64,000 nt of DNA from Flavobacterium sp. (GTDB taxonomy: Bacteria; Bacteroidota; Bacteroidia; Flavobacteriales; Flavobacteriaceae): the NCBI GenBank assembly GCA_030151565.1, contig JASLDM010000033.1:1-64000 (forward strand), written 5' to 3'. The number at the start of each line of letters is the position of its first letter. Within the stretch, counting starts at the first letter, position 1. Made by a program: the position numbers and the translations under genes. Of the stretch, positions 8,349 to 17,886 are shown piece after piece. The notes below the pieces were generated by a model that was not told where the DNA came from, did no database searches, and was given only the letters and a program-made list of their open reading frames with translations.

Positions 8349-8356
8349 TACATTTG
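8349..8356 (+). promoter_or_regulatory. -7 box (TACATTTG) of uvrA
   Basis: An exact TAnnTTTG match 19 bases before the ATG at 8376. Confidence 0.6.
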
Positions 8357-8375
8357 TCTATTACATTAATTGGCT

Positions 8376-11183
8376 ATGAAAAAAGTAGACTATTCTAAGA
8401 TAGATCCTAAGAAAAACATTATCATAAAAGGAGCACAACTCCACAACTTAAAAAACATAGATGTAGTCATTCCAAGGAATAACTTTGTAGTGATTACAGG
8501 TCTTTCTGGTTCTGGAAAATCAAGTTTAGCTTTTGATACGCTTTATGCTGAAGGACAAAGACGTTATGTAGAAAGTTTATCTTCCTATGCACGTCAGTTT
8601 TTAGGCAGAATTGACAAACCAAAAGTAGAATACATTAAGGGAATTGCACCTGCCATAGCTATTGAGCAAAAAGTAAACACTACAAATGCACGATCGACAG
8701 TAGGAACATCAACAGAGATTTACGATTACATGAAATTGCTATTTGCTAGGATTGGTAAAACCTACTCTCCTATTTCTGGCAAAGAAGTTAAAAAAGATAC
8801 CGTAACCGATGTCCTCGATACCGTTAAATCATTTGATCTAAAGTCTAAATGGATGCTTTTGGCTCCTGTTGCACTAGAACAAGATCGAAGCTTATCTGAA
8901 AAACTACATATCCTATTACAGCAAGGTTTTGCAAGAATATCAGTAAATAACACAGCGCAACGTTTAGATCAGTTTTTAGAAACAGAAAAAGATATTGATG
9001 CTATTGATAGCCGTGAAGTTTTTTTAATCGTAGACCGAATTGTTGTCGCAGACACAGATGAGTTTTACAATCGACTTGGCGACTCTGTTGAAGCAGCTTT
9101 TTACGAAGGAAAAGGATATTGCTACTTACAAAAAATTGATGATGCTAATAAAATAGCTTTCAGTTCGAATTTTGAATTAGACGGCATTACATTTCTAGAA
9201 CCTAATGTACACTTATTTAGCTTTAATAATCCCTACGGAGCTTGTCCTTCGTGTGATGGATACGGAAATATAATTGGAATAGATGAAGATCTTGTTTTTC
9301 CAAATACGAGTTTATCTATTTATGACAATGCTGTTTTTCCTTGGCGTGGTGAAACAATGGGCTGGTATCGCGATCAATTGGTCAATAACGCCTACAAATT
9401 TGACTTCCCTATCCATAAACCTTACTTTGAACTCAGTGACGAAGAAAAAGTACTTCTTTGGGAAGGAAACTCCTATTTTGAAGGTCTTAATGCATTTTTT
9501 GCTGAACTAGAAGATAAAAACTATAAAATACAAAACCGCGTGATGCTTTCTCGTTACCGCGGTAAAACCAAATGCCCAACTTGCAAGGGGAAACGCCTAC
9601 GCAAAGAAGCAAACTATGTAAAAATAGCTGATAGAACGGTATCAGACTTAGTTGATTTACCTATTAAAAAACTTCAAGTTTTCTTTAAAGAGCTTGAGCT
9701 AAATGAATACGATGCTAAAGTAGCCAAACGCCTATTATTAGAAATCAATAACCGTCTACAATTTTTATCAGAAGTAGGCTTAGACTACCTAACACTTAAC
9801 AGGAATTCCGCTTCCCTTTCTGGTGGAGAGTCGCAGCGCATTAACTTAGCAACTTCATTAGGAAGTAGCTTAGTAGGTTCAATGTATATCTTAGATGAGC
9901 CGAGTATCGGATTACACCCTAAAGACACAGAGAAGCTAATCCATGTTTTAGAAGACTTAAAAAAGTTAGGAAATACAGTTATTGTCGTCGAACACGATGA
10001 AGACATCATGAAAGCCGCTGATCAAATCATTGACATTGGTCCTGAGGCTGGAACATTTGGAGGTGAACTCGTAGCTCAAGGCGACTATGAAACCATCTTA
10101 AAATCAGACTCATTAACTGCACAATACCTAAGTGGATCTATGAAAATAGAAGTTCCAAAAACTAGACGTACTTATAAAAATTATGTCGAAATAATTGGAG
10201 CTAGAGAAAACAATTTAAAAAATATTGATGTTGTATTTCCTTTAGAATGTTTAACTGTGATTACCGGTGTATCAGGAAGTGGAAAAAGTACTTTAGTCAA
10301 AAAAATCTTATTCCCTGCTCTACAAAAAAAGCTAACAGGATTGAGTGAAAAAGCAGGCCAATACTCTGATATTCAAGGTAGCTTTTCAATGCTAAAACAC
10401 ATCGAATATATCGATCAAAATCCTATCGGAAGAAGCTCGAGATCAAATCCTGTTACCTACATAAAGGCTTACGATGATATACGTGATTTGTATTCAAAAC
10501 AACAGCTCTCCAAATTAAGAGGATATCAACCAAAGCACTTTTCTTTTAACGTAGATGGAGGCCGTTGTGAAACGTGTAAAGGAGAAGGAACCGTTACAGT
10601 GGAAATGCAATTTATGGCTGATGTTCATTTAGAATGTGAAACTTGTCACGGAAAGCGCTTTAAAAAGGAAGTTTTAGAAGTAAATTTTGAAGGTAAAAAT
10701 ATCGACGATATTTTGACGATGACCATTGATGATGCTATTGCTTTTTTTGAACAACATCAACAAACAAAAATTACGCAAAAACTAAAACCGCTTCAAGATG
10801 TTGGTTTGGGATATGTTCAACTAGGACAATCTTCATCAACACTTTCTGGAGGGGAAGCACAACGTATCAAACTTGCTTCTTTTCTTGTAGCAGGAAATCG
10901 TCAAGAGAAATCGCTTTTTGTATTTGATGAACCAACAACAGGTTTGCATTTTCACGATATCAAAAAACTATTAACTTCATTTGAAGCTCTTATTGACAAA
11001 GGACACTCTATAATTGTGATTGAACACAATTTAGATTTAATAAAATGTGCCGATTACATCATTGATATTGGTCCGGGAGGTGGTGATCAAGGTGGTGAAT
11101 TGATAGCTTTTGGAACTCCAGAAGAAATTTGCAAGAATAAAAAATCGAGCACAGGAACCTATCTAAAAGAAAAATTAAAATAA
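8376..11183 (+). CDS. uvrA: Excinuclease ABC subunit UvrA
   Basis: The damage-sensing ATPase of nucleotide excision repair, 935 residues, acting as a dimer with UvrB. It has two ABC modules. The first has Walker [10 protein letters not shown] near residue 42, a signature [11 protein letters not shown] and LDEPSIGLH. The second has [20 protein letters not shown] and FDEPTTGLH. Zinc modules are visible as [17 protein letters not shown] and [21 protein letters not shown] two codons upstream (8370) is possible, but the ATG at 8376 sits at the right distance from the -7 box and gives the natural N-terminus MKKVDYSK. uvrB is not nearby. Confidence 0.98.
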   Translation: MKKVDYSKIDPKKNIIIKGAQLHNLKNIDVVIPRNNFVVITGLSGSGKSSLAFDTLYAEGQRRYVESLSSYARQFLGRIDKPKVEYIKGIAPAIAIEQKVNTTNARSTVGTSTEIYDYMKLLFARIGKTYSPISGKEVKKDTVTDVLDTVKSFDLKSKWMLLAPVALEQDRSLSEKLHILLQQGFARISVNNTAQRLDQFLETEKDIDAIDSREVFLIVDRIVVADTDEFYNRLGDSVEAAFYEGKGYCYLQKIDDANKIAFSSNFELDGITFLEPNVHLFSFNNPYGACPSCDGYGNIIGIDEDLVFPNTSLSIYDNAVFPWRGETMGWYRDQLVNNAYKFDFPIHKPYFELSDEEKVLLWEGNSYFEGLNAFFAELEDKNYKIQNRVMLSRYRGKTKCPTCKGKRLRKEANYVKIADRTVSDLVDLPIKKLQVFFKELELNEYDAKVAKRLLLEINNRLQFLSEVGLDYLTLNRNSASLSGGESQRINLATSLGSSLVGSMYILDEPSIGLHPKDTEKLIHVLEDLKKLGNTVIVVEHDEDIMKAADQIIDIGPEAGTFGGELVAQGDYETILKSDSLTAQYLSGSMKIEVPKTRRTYKNYVEIIGARENNLKNIDVVFPLECLTVITGVSGSGKSTLVKKILFPALQKKLTGLSEKAGQYSDIQGSFSMLKHIEYIDQNPIGRSSRSNPVTYIKAYDDIRDLYSKQQLSKLRGYQPKHFSFNVDGGRCETCKGEGTVTVEMQFMADVHLECETCHGKRFKKEVLEVNFEGKNIDDILTMTIDDAIAFFEQHQQTKITQKLKPLQDVGLGYVQLGQSSSTLSGGEAQRIKLASFLVAGNRQEKSLFVFDEPTTGLHFHDIKKLLTSFEALIDKGHSIIVIEHNLDLIKCADYIIDIGPGGGDQGGELIAFGTPEEICKNKKSSTGTYLKEKLK

Positions 11184-11224
11184 CAAGATCTTTAAATTTA
11201 AAGCCCTTGTCCTAATGCAAATAG

Positions 11225-11270
11225 CCAGTAAGTTTTATATTGTATCAATCTAATTCTTACTGGTTTTTTT
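11225..11270 (+). terminator. Terminator of uvrA
   Basis: CCAGTAAG (11225-11232) pairs with CTTACTGG (11256-11263) across a 23-base loop and is followed by seven Ts. The large loop makes it weaker than the others here. Confidence 0.6.
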
Positions 11271-11309
11271 AATGTTTTTAATTCAATAATCGATTCAATA
11301 TCAACATTT

Positions 11310-11930
11310 ATGAACTGTACTTTATGTCAAACTCCACTAATCAATAAAATTGACAAAGAATACTTTAAATGTAGTTCTTGTCAAGCTTATATAAAAGACC
11401 AAGCTTTCTATTTTTCAGAAGAACTAGAAAAAAAGCATTATGAACAACATAATAATGATGTGAATGATTTGGGATATCAAAACTTTACATCTCCTATTAC
11501 GAATTACATTTTAAATCACTGCAATTCTACAATGCTCGGACTAGACTTTGGGTGTGGAAAAGGCCCTGTTATTACAAAACAATTACTTGAGAAAAACTTT
11601 CAGATCAACTTATACGATCCTTACTTTCATCCCGATTTAGATTATCTTGATTATCAATATGATTATATTTTTAGCTGCGAAGTTTTTGAACATTTCTATA
11701 ACCCTTGTAACGAGATTTCTAAATTAGGGCGATTACTCAAAAAAGGCGGACTTCTCATAGTAATGACACACATTTATAAAAACCAATCCGATTTTATCAA
11801 TTGGTATTACCGAAAAGATAAAACCCACGTTTTTATATATACACCTGAAACTATTAACTACATCGCTTCACAATTTGGTTATCAAATTGAACATGAAACA
11901 GAACGTTTGTTTGTTTTAAAAAAATTGTAA
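11310..11930 (+). CDS. Zinc-ribbon class I SAM-dependent methyltransferase
   Basis: A 206-residue protein. Residues 3-24 form a CxxC...CxxC zinc ribbon (Cys3, Cys6, Cys21, Cys24). A class I Rossmann methyltransferase core follows, with motif I LDFGCGKG at about 78-85 and a later acidic strand FSCEVFEHF. That FEHF motif and the 'LLKKGGLLIVMT' strand are typical of the Methyltransf_11/23 group. The substrate is unknown. The layout recalls RlmA-type rRNA methyltransferases, but the protein is shorter and the match is only general. It stands alone between uvrA and dapD. Confidence 0.78.
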   Translation: MNCTLCQTPLINKIDKEYFKCSSCQAYIKDQAFYFSEELEKKHYEQHNNDVNDLGYQNFTSPITNYILNHCNSTMLGLDFGCGKGPVITKQLLEKNFQINLYDPYFHPDLDYLDYQYDYIFSCEVFEHFYNPCNEISKLGRLLKKGGLLIVMTHIYKNQSDFINWYYRKDKTHVFIYTPETINYIASQFGYQIEHETERLFVLKKL

Positions 11931-11984
11931 TCTACATACCTCTTGGCATCCAAAATACATTGTTCTTTTATTTCTTTTTATCTT

Positions 11985-11992
11985 TATCTTTG
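11985..11992 (+). promoter_or_regulatory. -7 box (TATCTTTG) of dapD
   Basis: An exact TAnnTTTG match 71 bases before dapD. Confidence 0.5.
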
Positions 11993-12062
11993 TAGCTATT
12001 GTTTCAGGGGTAAAACCGAATAAAATAAGAGCAATCAAACTAGAATAAAATATATTTAAAAA

Positions 12063-12878
12063 ATGAAGCATTTACAAGAAATTATCGAAAACGCATGGAA
12101 CGACCGTTCATTGCTACAAAACCAAGATACACAAGAGGCTATCAGAGAAGTAATCGAATTAATCGATTCTGGTAAACTAAGAGTAGCAGAACCTAACGGA
12201 TCTGAGTGGCAAATCAATGAATGGGTAAAAAAAGCAGTAGTGATGTACTTCCCTATTCAAAAAATGGAAACTCTTGAAGCTGGTATTTTTGAATATCACG
12301 ATAAAATGCCTTTGAAAAAAGGATATGCTGAAAAAGGTATTCGTGTGGTACCAAATGCAGTAGCTCGTCACGGAGCATACATTTCAGCCGGTGTTATTTT
12401 GATGCCTTCTTACGTGAATATAGGTGCCTATGTTGATGAAGGAACAATGGTGGACACTTGGGCAACTGTAGGTTCTTGCGCACAAATTGGAAAGAATGTT
12501 CACTTATCTGGAGGTGTTGGAATTGGAGGTGTTTTAGAACCTTTACAAGCAGCGCCTGTCATCATTGAAGACAATGCCTTCATTGGTTCTCGTTGTATTG
12601 TAGTTGAGGGAGTACGCGTTGGAAAGGAAGCTGTTTTAGGAGCTAATGTTGTTTTAACAGCATCAACTAAAATTATAGATGTAACAGGATCAGAACCGAA
12701 AGAAATTAAAGGATATGTACCGGAACGTTCAGTAGTTATTCCTGGATCATACACAAAAAAATTCCCTGCAGGTGAATTCCAAGTACCTTGTGCTTTAATC
12801 ATTGGTCAACGTAAAGCTTCTACCGATTTAAAAACATCTCTAAACGATGCATTAAGAGATTTTAATGTAGCGGTATAA
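12063..12878 (+). CDS. dapD: 2,3,4,5-tetrahydropyridine-2,6-dicarboxylate N-succinyltransferase
   Basis: Catalyses succinyl-CoA-dependent acylation of tetrahydrodipicolinate, the committing step of the succinylase branch to meso-diaminopimelate and lysine. The 271-residue length is typical. An N-terminal helical part is followed by a left-handed beta-helix of hexapeptide repeats (the run from GAYISAGVIL to GKEAVLGANVVLT) and a C-terminal strand region. The signature stretch around VGSCAQIGKNVHLSGGVGIGG is clear. It is monocistronic with a strong terminator; other dap genes are elsewhere. Confidence 0.96.
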   Translation: MKHLQEIIENAWNDRSLLQNQDTQEAIREVIELIDSGKLRVAEPNGSEWQINEWVKKAVVMYFPIQKMETLEAGIFEYHDKMPLKKGYAEKGIRVVPNAVARHGAYISAGVILMPSYVNIGAYVDEGTMVDTWATVGSCAQIGKNVHLSGGVGIGGVLEPLQAAPVIIEDNAFIGSRCIVVEGVRVGKEAVLGANVVLTASTKIIDVTGSEPKEIKGYVPERSVVIPGSYTKKFPAGEFQVPCALIIGQRKASTDLKTSLNDALRDFNVAV

Positions 12879-12886
12879 ATTTTTAC

Positions 12887-12918
12887 ACAGAGAGCAAAAT
12901 TGCTCTCTGTTTTTTTTA
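12887..12918 (+). terminator. Terminator of dapD
   Basis: A perfect 10-bp stem ACAGAGAGCA/TGCTCTCTGT with a 4-base loop, then eight Ts. Confidence 0.92.
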
Positions 12919-12932
12919 ATTGTTATAATTTT

Positions 12933-14792
12933 ATGAACGCACCATTATTCAGTACTTTTCTACTTTTCACGAAAAGAATCCTATTACTTATCGTATTTTA
13001 CCAACTTATACGATTAGGCTTTTATTTCTACAACGCTTCTTTCTTTCCTGACGTTAATTTTATGACGTTTTGGGGAGGTTTAAGATTCGACTTGTCAGTA
13101 ATCGGTTATGCAAACCTTATTTTTGCGCTTCTTCACCTTATTCCTGGTAAGTTTCAAGAAAACAAGAAATACCAATCTTTTTTATTTTACAGTTTTTTTA
13201 TTGTCAATGCGTTTATACTATCCTTAAACTTTATTGACTTCGAATACTTCAGATTCATCGGAAGAAGAAGTTCTTTTGGAATGATTACTGCTTCTGGAAT
13301 GGAGAATGAAATTTTTGGCCTAATTCAATCTTATATGATTGATTATTGGCAGATACCTTTGTTTGCCGTGCTATTTCTTTTTCTATTCGGTTGGGCATTA
13401 AAAAAAGTCAATTACAAAAACATTCAATCCAAATTCTCTTTACTAGGTTTAGGTATTTGTATTCTAGGAATTGGAATCCTCTTCGTTATGGGGCGTGGAC
13501 TTGAACGTAAACCCATACGCATTGTAGATGCATCCAAATATGGTTCAATAAACAACTCTGCCTTGGTATTGAACACCCCTTTTAGTGTATTAAAAACCAT
13601 TGGAAAAAAGGAGTCTTTAGAAATTACCGAATTCTTTTCTCCTGAAGAAGCTAATGCAATTTTCAATCCAATTCAGGAGTTCTCACACGATGTTCCAAAT
13701 AAGAAAAACGTGGTTCTAATCATCTTAGAAAGCTTCGGTAGAGAAAACATCCAACGTGGACAAACACCTTTTTTAGACTCATTAATTACCAAAAGTTATT
13801 TCTTCGAGAATGGTTTTGCAAACGGTAAACTATCTATTGATGCTGTTCCATCAACCATAACAAGTATCCCCAGCTTAATGAATATCAGTTATATTACTTC
13901 TAGCTACTCATTAAACAAAGTAAATGGACTCCCAATTATTTTAAAAAATGAAGGATACTCTACATCTTTTTTTCACGGTGCTTTCAACGGTAGCCAAAAC
14001 TTTGATCAATTTGCAAGTGTTGCAGGTTTTGACAACTATTTCGGTAAAAATGAATATGAAGGGCCTGAATCTTTTGATGGTAAATGGGGAGTTTTTGACG
14101 AAGAATTTTTTCAATACTTCAACACTAAATTAAGTACCTTTCAGGAACCTTTCTTCTCTACATTATTCACGGTTTCTTCACACGCTCCGTTTACAATTCC
14201 AGAAAAATACAAAGGTAAATTTCCAAAAGGGACTACTGAAATACACGAATCTGTTGCTTATACAGATTATGCCTTAAAAGAATTCTTCAAGAGCGCACAA
14301 AAAGAACCTTGGTATTCTAATACAATTTTTGTTTTTACTGCCGATCATACCTCTTCAAGTGGTCAAGAACCAGAGTGGAAAAACAATGTTGGTAAATTCC
14401 GAATTCCAATCTTTTTCTTTGCGCCTGGAGATGACACAATGGTTGGTATATCAGACAAAAACTTTCAACAAATTGACATATTACCTAGTTTGATGGATTA
14501 TTTACAATTAAATGGTAAAATATTGAGCTATGGTAAATCGTACAAATCAGATAAAGATTTCACAATTAGTTATCTAGACAACATTTATAACTACGAAAAA
14601 GGCGATTACTACTTAGCCTTTGACGGTAAAAAAGCGATCGCTTTATTCAATTGGAAAAAAGATCCACTATTAAAAGAAAACCTAATAAACATTGCTCCAG
14701 AAATTGCTGCCGAAATGGAACAATTCATCAAAGCCTACGTACAGTCTTTTAACACACGCGTGATTCATAATCAACTGACTGTCGAAAACTAA
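12933..14792 (+). CDS. LTA synthase-like sulfatase-fold phosphotransferase
   Basis: A 619-residue inner-membrane protein with about five N-terminal helices (residues 1-190) and a periplasmic alkaline-phosphatase/sulfatase domain (about 255-560). Metal and catalytic motifs are visible: ILESFG (about 264-269, the metal-binding Glu), AVPSTITSIP (about 304-313, the predicted nucleophile Thr) and ADHTSSS (late metal ligands). Gram-positive LtaS polymerises glycerol phosphate; Gram-negative relatives such as OpgB and the phosphoethanolamine transferases modify glycans or lipid A. The acceptor is unknown here. An in-frame TTG at 12900 lies inside the dapD terminator, so the ATG at 12933 is used. Confidence 0.85.
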   Translation: MNAPLFSTFLLFTKRILLLIVFYQLIRLGFYFYNASFFPDVNFMTFWGGLRFDLSVIGYANLIFALLHLIPGKFQENKKYQSFLFYSFFIVNAFILSLNFIDFEYFRFIGRRSSFGMITASGMENEIFGLIQSYMIDYWQIPLFAVLFLFLFGWALKKVNYKNIQSKFSLLGLGICILGIGILFVMGRGLERKPIRIVDASKYGSINNSALVLNTPFSVLKTIGKKESLEITEFFSPEEANAIFNPIQEFSHDVPNKKNVVLIILESFGRENIQRGQTPFLDSLITKSYFFENGFANGKLSIDAVPSTITSIPSLMNISYITSSYSLNKVNGLPIILKNEGYSTSFFHGAFNGSQNFDQFASVAGFDNYFGKNEYEGPESFDGKWGVFDEEFFQYFNTKLSTFQEPFFSTLFTVSSHAPFTIPEKYKGKFPKGTTEIHESVAYTDYALKEFFKSAQKEPWYSNTIFVFTADHTSSSGQEPEWKNNVGKFRIPIFFFAPGDDTMVGISDKNFQQIDILPSLMDYLQLNGKILSYGKSYKSDKDFTISYLDNIYNYEKGDYYLAFDGKKAIALFNWKKDPLLKENLINIAPEIAAEMEQFIKAYVQSFNTRVIHNQLTVEN

Positions 14793-14824
14793 GGTGCTTA
14801 AAATACAACTTCGTTAATAGTTCC

Positions 14825-14863
14825 AAAAAAAAAGCTGCTAAACATTATGTTTAGCAGCTTTTT
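14825..14863. terminator. Bidirectional terminator after the LtaS-like gene
   Basis: The stem AAAGCTGCTAAACAT/ATGTTTAGCAGCTTT has an A-run on one side and Ts on the other. It lies between convergent genes. Confidence 0.9.
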
Positions 14864-14889
14864 CCATCTAACCTCTCACCTTAATCATT

Positions 14890-15318
14890 TTATTTCTTAA
14901 CGAAATCAATTTGAGTAATCTTTATTTTATGATCTTTTCTCTCTAGAAGTATGGTCTCCTCTCCTTTACCTTTTTCGTAGTCAATATCGTATACAAATTG
15001 AAACTCCGTATCGTTATCTTTTCTTGTTTTAACATTCAATGTTTCCCATTCTTTCAATGTAAAACTCTGAATAGGTCCTAATTCTGAAGCACGTTCTTTT
15101 AATTCTTGTACAAAACCTTCTTGCGTTTTATTGCTATAAAAATCCTCAGCCATCAATTGAGGCAATGAATCATAACTCCCGTCCATTACGTGGTAATAAT
15201 ACCATCCCGCGATTTTCTCACCTGAAACCTTGTCTCCTATTTTGTTTTTCTTGTTGACTGAAAAATCGCAAGACACCAATCCTGCAGAGACGAACAATAG
15301 TAGTAATAATTTTTTCAT
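14890..15318 (-). CDS. Putative lipoprotein, unknown function
   Basis: A 142-residue secreted lipoprotein. A Lys-rich start and hydrophobic stretch lead to the lipobox LVSC with Cys17 as the lipidated residue. The remainder (helices around DGSYDSLPQLMAEDF and a late antiparallel strand region) looks like a small NTF2- or DUF4019-like fold, but I do not assign a family. It is monocistronic and convergent with the LtaS-like gene. Confidence 0.75.
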   Translation of the reverse strand: MKKLLLLLFVSAGLVSCDFSVNKKNKIGDKVSGEKIAGWYYYHVMDGSYDSLPQLMAEDFYSNKTQEGFVQELKERASELGPIQSFTLKEWETLNVKTRKDNDTEFQFVYDIDYEKGKGEETILLERKDHKIKITQIDFVKK

Positions 15319-15470
15319 TTTTTTTAATTTATTAAATAAATACTCTGTTTCAAATTCAAGTTAAAATTCATTAATTAGTTAGAACATCAACTTTCATAAA
15401 CATACAATTAAAAAAACATTAAGACAAATTATATTAAATAAATAATAAAAAACTAATACTACTTACAAAA

Positions 15471-15764
15471 TCACTGAGGAATATCGCCTTTAACTCCTTT
15501 TCTCAAGTAGTAAGTATAAACCCAAGTCAAGGTAAAGGTTGGAATTAAGTCCAATCCAGGCGAAATCTCTTCAATAAAATTCACAACTCCTCCCACTCTA
15601 CCAACAGTACCTCTATACAATCGAGTCAGTATATAGGCAGATAATGGCGCCCAAAAGAAATCAAAAGCCTCCCCAACACCAGGAAAAAAATAAGACACAC
15701 AACCTATCAAATCCATTATTATCCCAATGACCAACTTAGTATATTTTGATTGTGTTCCTAACAT
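15471..15764 (-). CDS. Small membrane protein, unknown function, downstream of msrA
   Basis: A 97-residue protein with two or three hydrophobic segments (about residues 10-30, 33-48 and 72-90). Its start lies one base after the msrA stop, so it is the second gene of that operon. I do not recognise a named domain. Similar small integral proteins occur in flavobacteria, but no function is assigned. Its tight spacing suggests a co-expressed membrane partner under oxidative stress, which is inference only. Confidence 0.7.
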   Translation of the reverse strand: MLGTQSKYTKLVIGIIMDLIGCVSYFFPGVGEAFDFFWAPLSAYILTRLYRGTVGRVGGVVNFIEEISPGLDLIPTFTLTWVYTYYLRKGVKGDIPQ

Positions 15765-15765
15765 A

Positions 15766-16317
15766 TTAATTCTCCTTTAACTTAGATGCAAAGCCTTCCA
15801 TAAAATGTGCTACTTTGGGTTTCACTACTGCCTGACAATAAGGTTGATTAGGATTCAGACTAAAATAATCTTTGTGATAATCTTCTGCTACATAAAACAT
15901 TGTTGCAGGACTTAAAGCTGTAACAATTGGTTGTTCAAAAACACCTTCACGTTTCAATATATTTAAATATTCTAATGCTACTTTATATTGCTCTTCATCT
16001 GTATAAAAAATCTCACTTCTATACTGCGTCCCCACGTCATTTCCCTGTCGATTTAAAGTAGTTGGATTGTGTGTAACAAAAAAAACTTCTAACAAGGCAG
16101 AATAACTTATCTCAGCTGGATTAAATTCTATTTTAATAGCTTCTGCATGTCCAGTAGTCCCTGTGCAAACTTGCTCATAAGTAGGTTGCTCTACTTGCCC
16201 CCCTATATACCCAGGCAAAACGGATTCTACTCCTTTTAATTGATTAAAAATGGCCTCTGTACACCAAAAACAACCTCCTGCAAAAATGGCAGTTTTATAT
16301 TTACTTTCTTCACTCAT
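15766..16317 (-). CDS. msrA: Peptide-methionine (S)-S-oxide reductase MsrA
   Basis: Reduces the S-epimer of methionine sulfoxide in proteins using thioredoxin. About 183 residues with the catalytic motif GGCFWC (Cys16 from this start), followed by the family landmarks GYIGGQVEQPTYEQVCTG, TGHAEA and HYFSLNPNQPYC; the late Cys may be the resolving one. An upstream in-frame ATG at 16326 would add three residues. No signal peptide, so cytoplasmic. No msrB domain is fused. Confidence 0.95.
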   Translation of the reverse strand: MSEESKYKTAIFAGGCFWCTEAIFNQLKGVESVLPGYIGGQVEQPTYEQVCTGTTGHAEAIKIEFNPAEISYSALLEVFFVTHNPTTLNRQGNDVGTQYRSEIFYTDEEQYKVALEYLNILKREGVFEQPIVTALSPATMFYVAEDYHKDYFSLNPNQPYCQAVVKPKVAHFMEGFASKLKEN

Positions 16318-16452
16318 AATATCCAATTCTAATAATTAATTTTAAAATTAATTAAAAAAAGTGAATTACAGACTCAATTAGATCGATTTATTAAGTCTTT
16401 GTATTTTTAAAATGCTAAAAAACATTGTTACTTTGTGTAAATAACCACGACT

Positions 16453-17127
16453 ATGATAATAGCTCACAACTTACAAAAGTATTACGACCAATTACAAGTA
16501 TTAAAAGGAGTTGATTTACACATAAAAAAAGGAGAAATTGTTTCTATTGTAGGAGCTTCAGGTGCTGGAAAAACCACTTTATTGCAAATATTAGGAACAC
16601 TAGATAAACCTAGCTCTCAAGAAGGAACGCGTTTAGAAATAAACGGGCAAAACATCTTAAACTTAAACGACAAGGAACTCTCAAGATTCAGAAATTTAAA
16701 TCTTGGTTTTATATTTCAATTCCATCAGCTTTTACCAGAATTTACAGCCTTAGAAAACGTGTGTTTACCTGCTTTTATAGCTGGAAAAAACAAAGAGGAA
16801 ACCGAAAAAGAAGCACGCAAACTTTTAACGTACTTAGGGCTTTCACATCGTGAAAAGCATTTTCCTTCTGAATTATCTGGAGGAGAACAACAACGCGTTG
16901 CGGTAGCCAGAGCACTTATCAATAAACCTGAAGTTATTTTTGCAGATGAACCCTCTGGTAATTTAGACACCCAATCAGCAGAAAACTTGCATCAGCTTTT
17001 CTTTAAACTAAGAAATGAGTTCGGTCAAACTTTTGTTATTGTTACCCATAACAAAGATTTAGCAGATATGGCAGATAGGAAACTGGTTATGGTAGATGGT
17101 CTTATTCAAAACACAAGCAATGAATAG
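16453..17127 (+). CDS. LolD-type ABC transporter ATP-binding protein
   Basis: A 224-residue ATPase of the MacB/LolD/FtsE group. Walker A is GASGAGKT at 34-41, Q-loop [10 protein letters not shown], signature LSGGEQQR, Walker [13 protein letters not shown] and the H-loop VTHN. The Q-loop and EPSGNLD motif fit LolD, which powers release of outer-membrane lipoproteins from the inner membrane. No permease (LolC/E) lies next to it, so the partner must be encoded elsewhere. It overlaps the next gene by eight bases. Confidence 0.85.
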   Translation: MIIAHNLQKYYDQLQVLKGVDLHIKKGEIVSIVGASGAGKTTLLQILGTLDKPSSQEGTRLEINGQNILNLNDKELSRFRNLNLGFIFQFHQLLPEFTALENVCLPAFIAGKNKEETEKEARKLLTYLGLSHREKHFPSELSGGEQQRVAVARALINKPEVIFADEPSGNLDTQSAENLHQLFFKLRNEFGQTFVIVTHNKDLADMADRKLVMVDGLIQNTSNE

Positions 17128-17884
17128 TAATGAACTTAAAGAGTTTTTAGATGAAAAAGTTATTGTATACAACCATCCCAGTTTTATTGAAGCTGATCCT
17201 ATACAAATACCGCATCGCTTTACGTTAAAAGAAGATATAGAAATAGCCGCTTTTTTGAGTGCAACCATTGCTTGGGGAAACCGAAAGATGATTATTAAAA
17301 ACGCATTGTCAATGATGGATAGAATGGGTAACTCACCTTATGATTTCATTCTAAACCACAAAGAGCACCACTTAGATGCATTAGCTACTTTTGTACACCG
17401 AACGTTTAATGGTCAAGATTTCACTACTTTCATTCAAGCGCTTCAAAACATTTATTTGAATCACAACGGATTGGAATCATTATTTTCAAATCAAGCTAAT
17501 GCTTATAATCTTCAAGAACGCATCTCAAACTTCAAGAAAGTATTTTTTGAAATAGAACATCCCTCACGCACCCAAAAACACATTTCAGATCCTTTAAAAG
17601 GTTCCGCAGCAAAACGTATCAATATGTTTCTTCGCTGGATGGTGCGCCAAGATAACGCAGGTGTCGATTTTGGTATTTGGACAAAAATTGCACCTTCAGA
17701 ATTATCTTGTCCACTAGATGTTCACTCCGGAAATGTAGCTAGAAAACTAGGTATTTTAACTCGTAAACAAAATGACGCTAAAGCCCTTTTAGAGCTTGAC
17801 ACGTCTTTGAGAAAGTTGGATCCAATCGACCCAACTAAATATGATTTTGCCCTATTTGGATTAGGAGCAATTGAAAAGTTTTAA
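17120..17884 (+). CDS. TIGR02757 (DUF2400) family protein
   Basis: A 254-residue cytoplasmic protein of the conserved TIGR02757 family, common in Bacteroidetes and epsilonproteobacteria and of unknown biochemical role. Visible landmarks are [32 protein letters not shown] and [13 protein letters not shown] at the C-terminus. The first ATG fitting the family is at 17120, overlapping the end of the LolD-like gene in another frame, so the two are probably translated together. A longer in-frame start at 17096 would lie deep inside the ATPase gene and is not used. Only two bases separate it from the convergent ppx gene. Confidence 0.82.
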   Translation: MNSNELKEFLDEKVIVYNHPSFIEADPIQIPHRFTLKEDIEIAAFLSATIAWGNRKMIIKNALSMMDRMGNSPYDFILNHKEHHLDALATFVHRTFNGQDFTTFIQALQNIYLNHNGLESLFSNQANAYNLQERISNFKKVFFEIEHPSRTQKHISDPLKGSAAKRINMFLRWMVRQDNAGVDFGIWTKIAPSELSCPLDVHSGNVARKLGILTRKQNDAKALLELDTSLRKLDPIDPTKYDFALFGLGAIEKF

Positions 17885-17886
17885 AC

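Noticed and set aside
12500..12802. Antisense open frame of 100 codons inside dapD
   Set aside because: It is a by-product of dapD codon use: no promoter, no start context and no recognisable domain.
12900..12932. Longer LtaS-like protein starting at 12900
   Set aside because: That codon lies inside the dapD terminator stem; the ATG at 12933 begins a standard membrane segment.
12933..14792. True lipoteichoic acid synthesis
   Set aside because: The organism is Gram-negative by its lipid A genes, so the similarity to LtaS is at fold level only.
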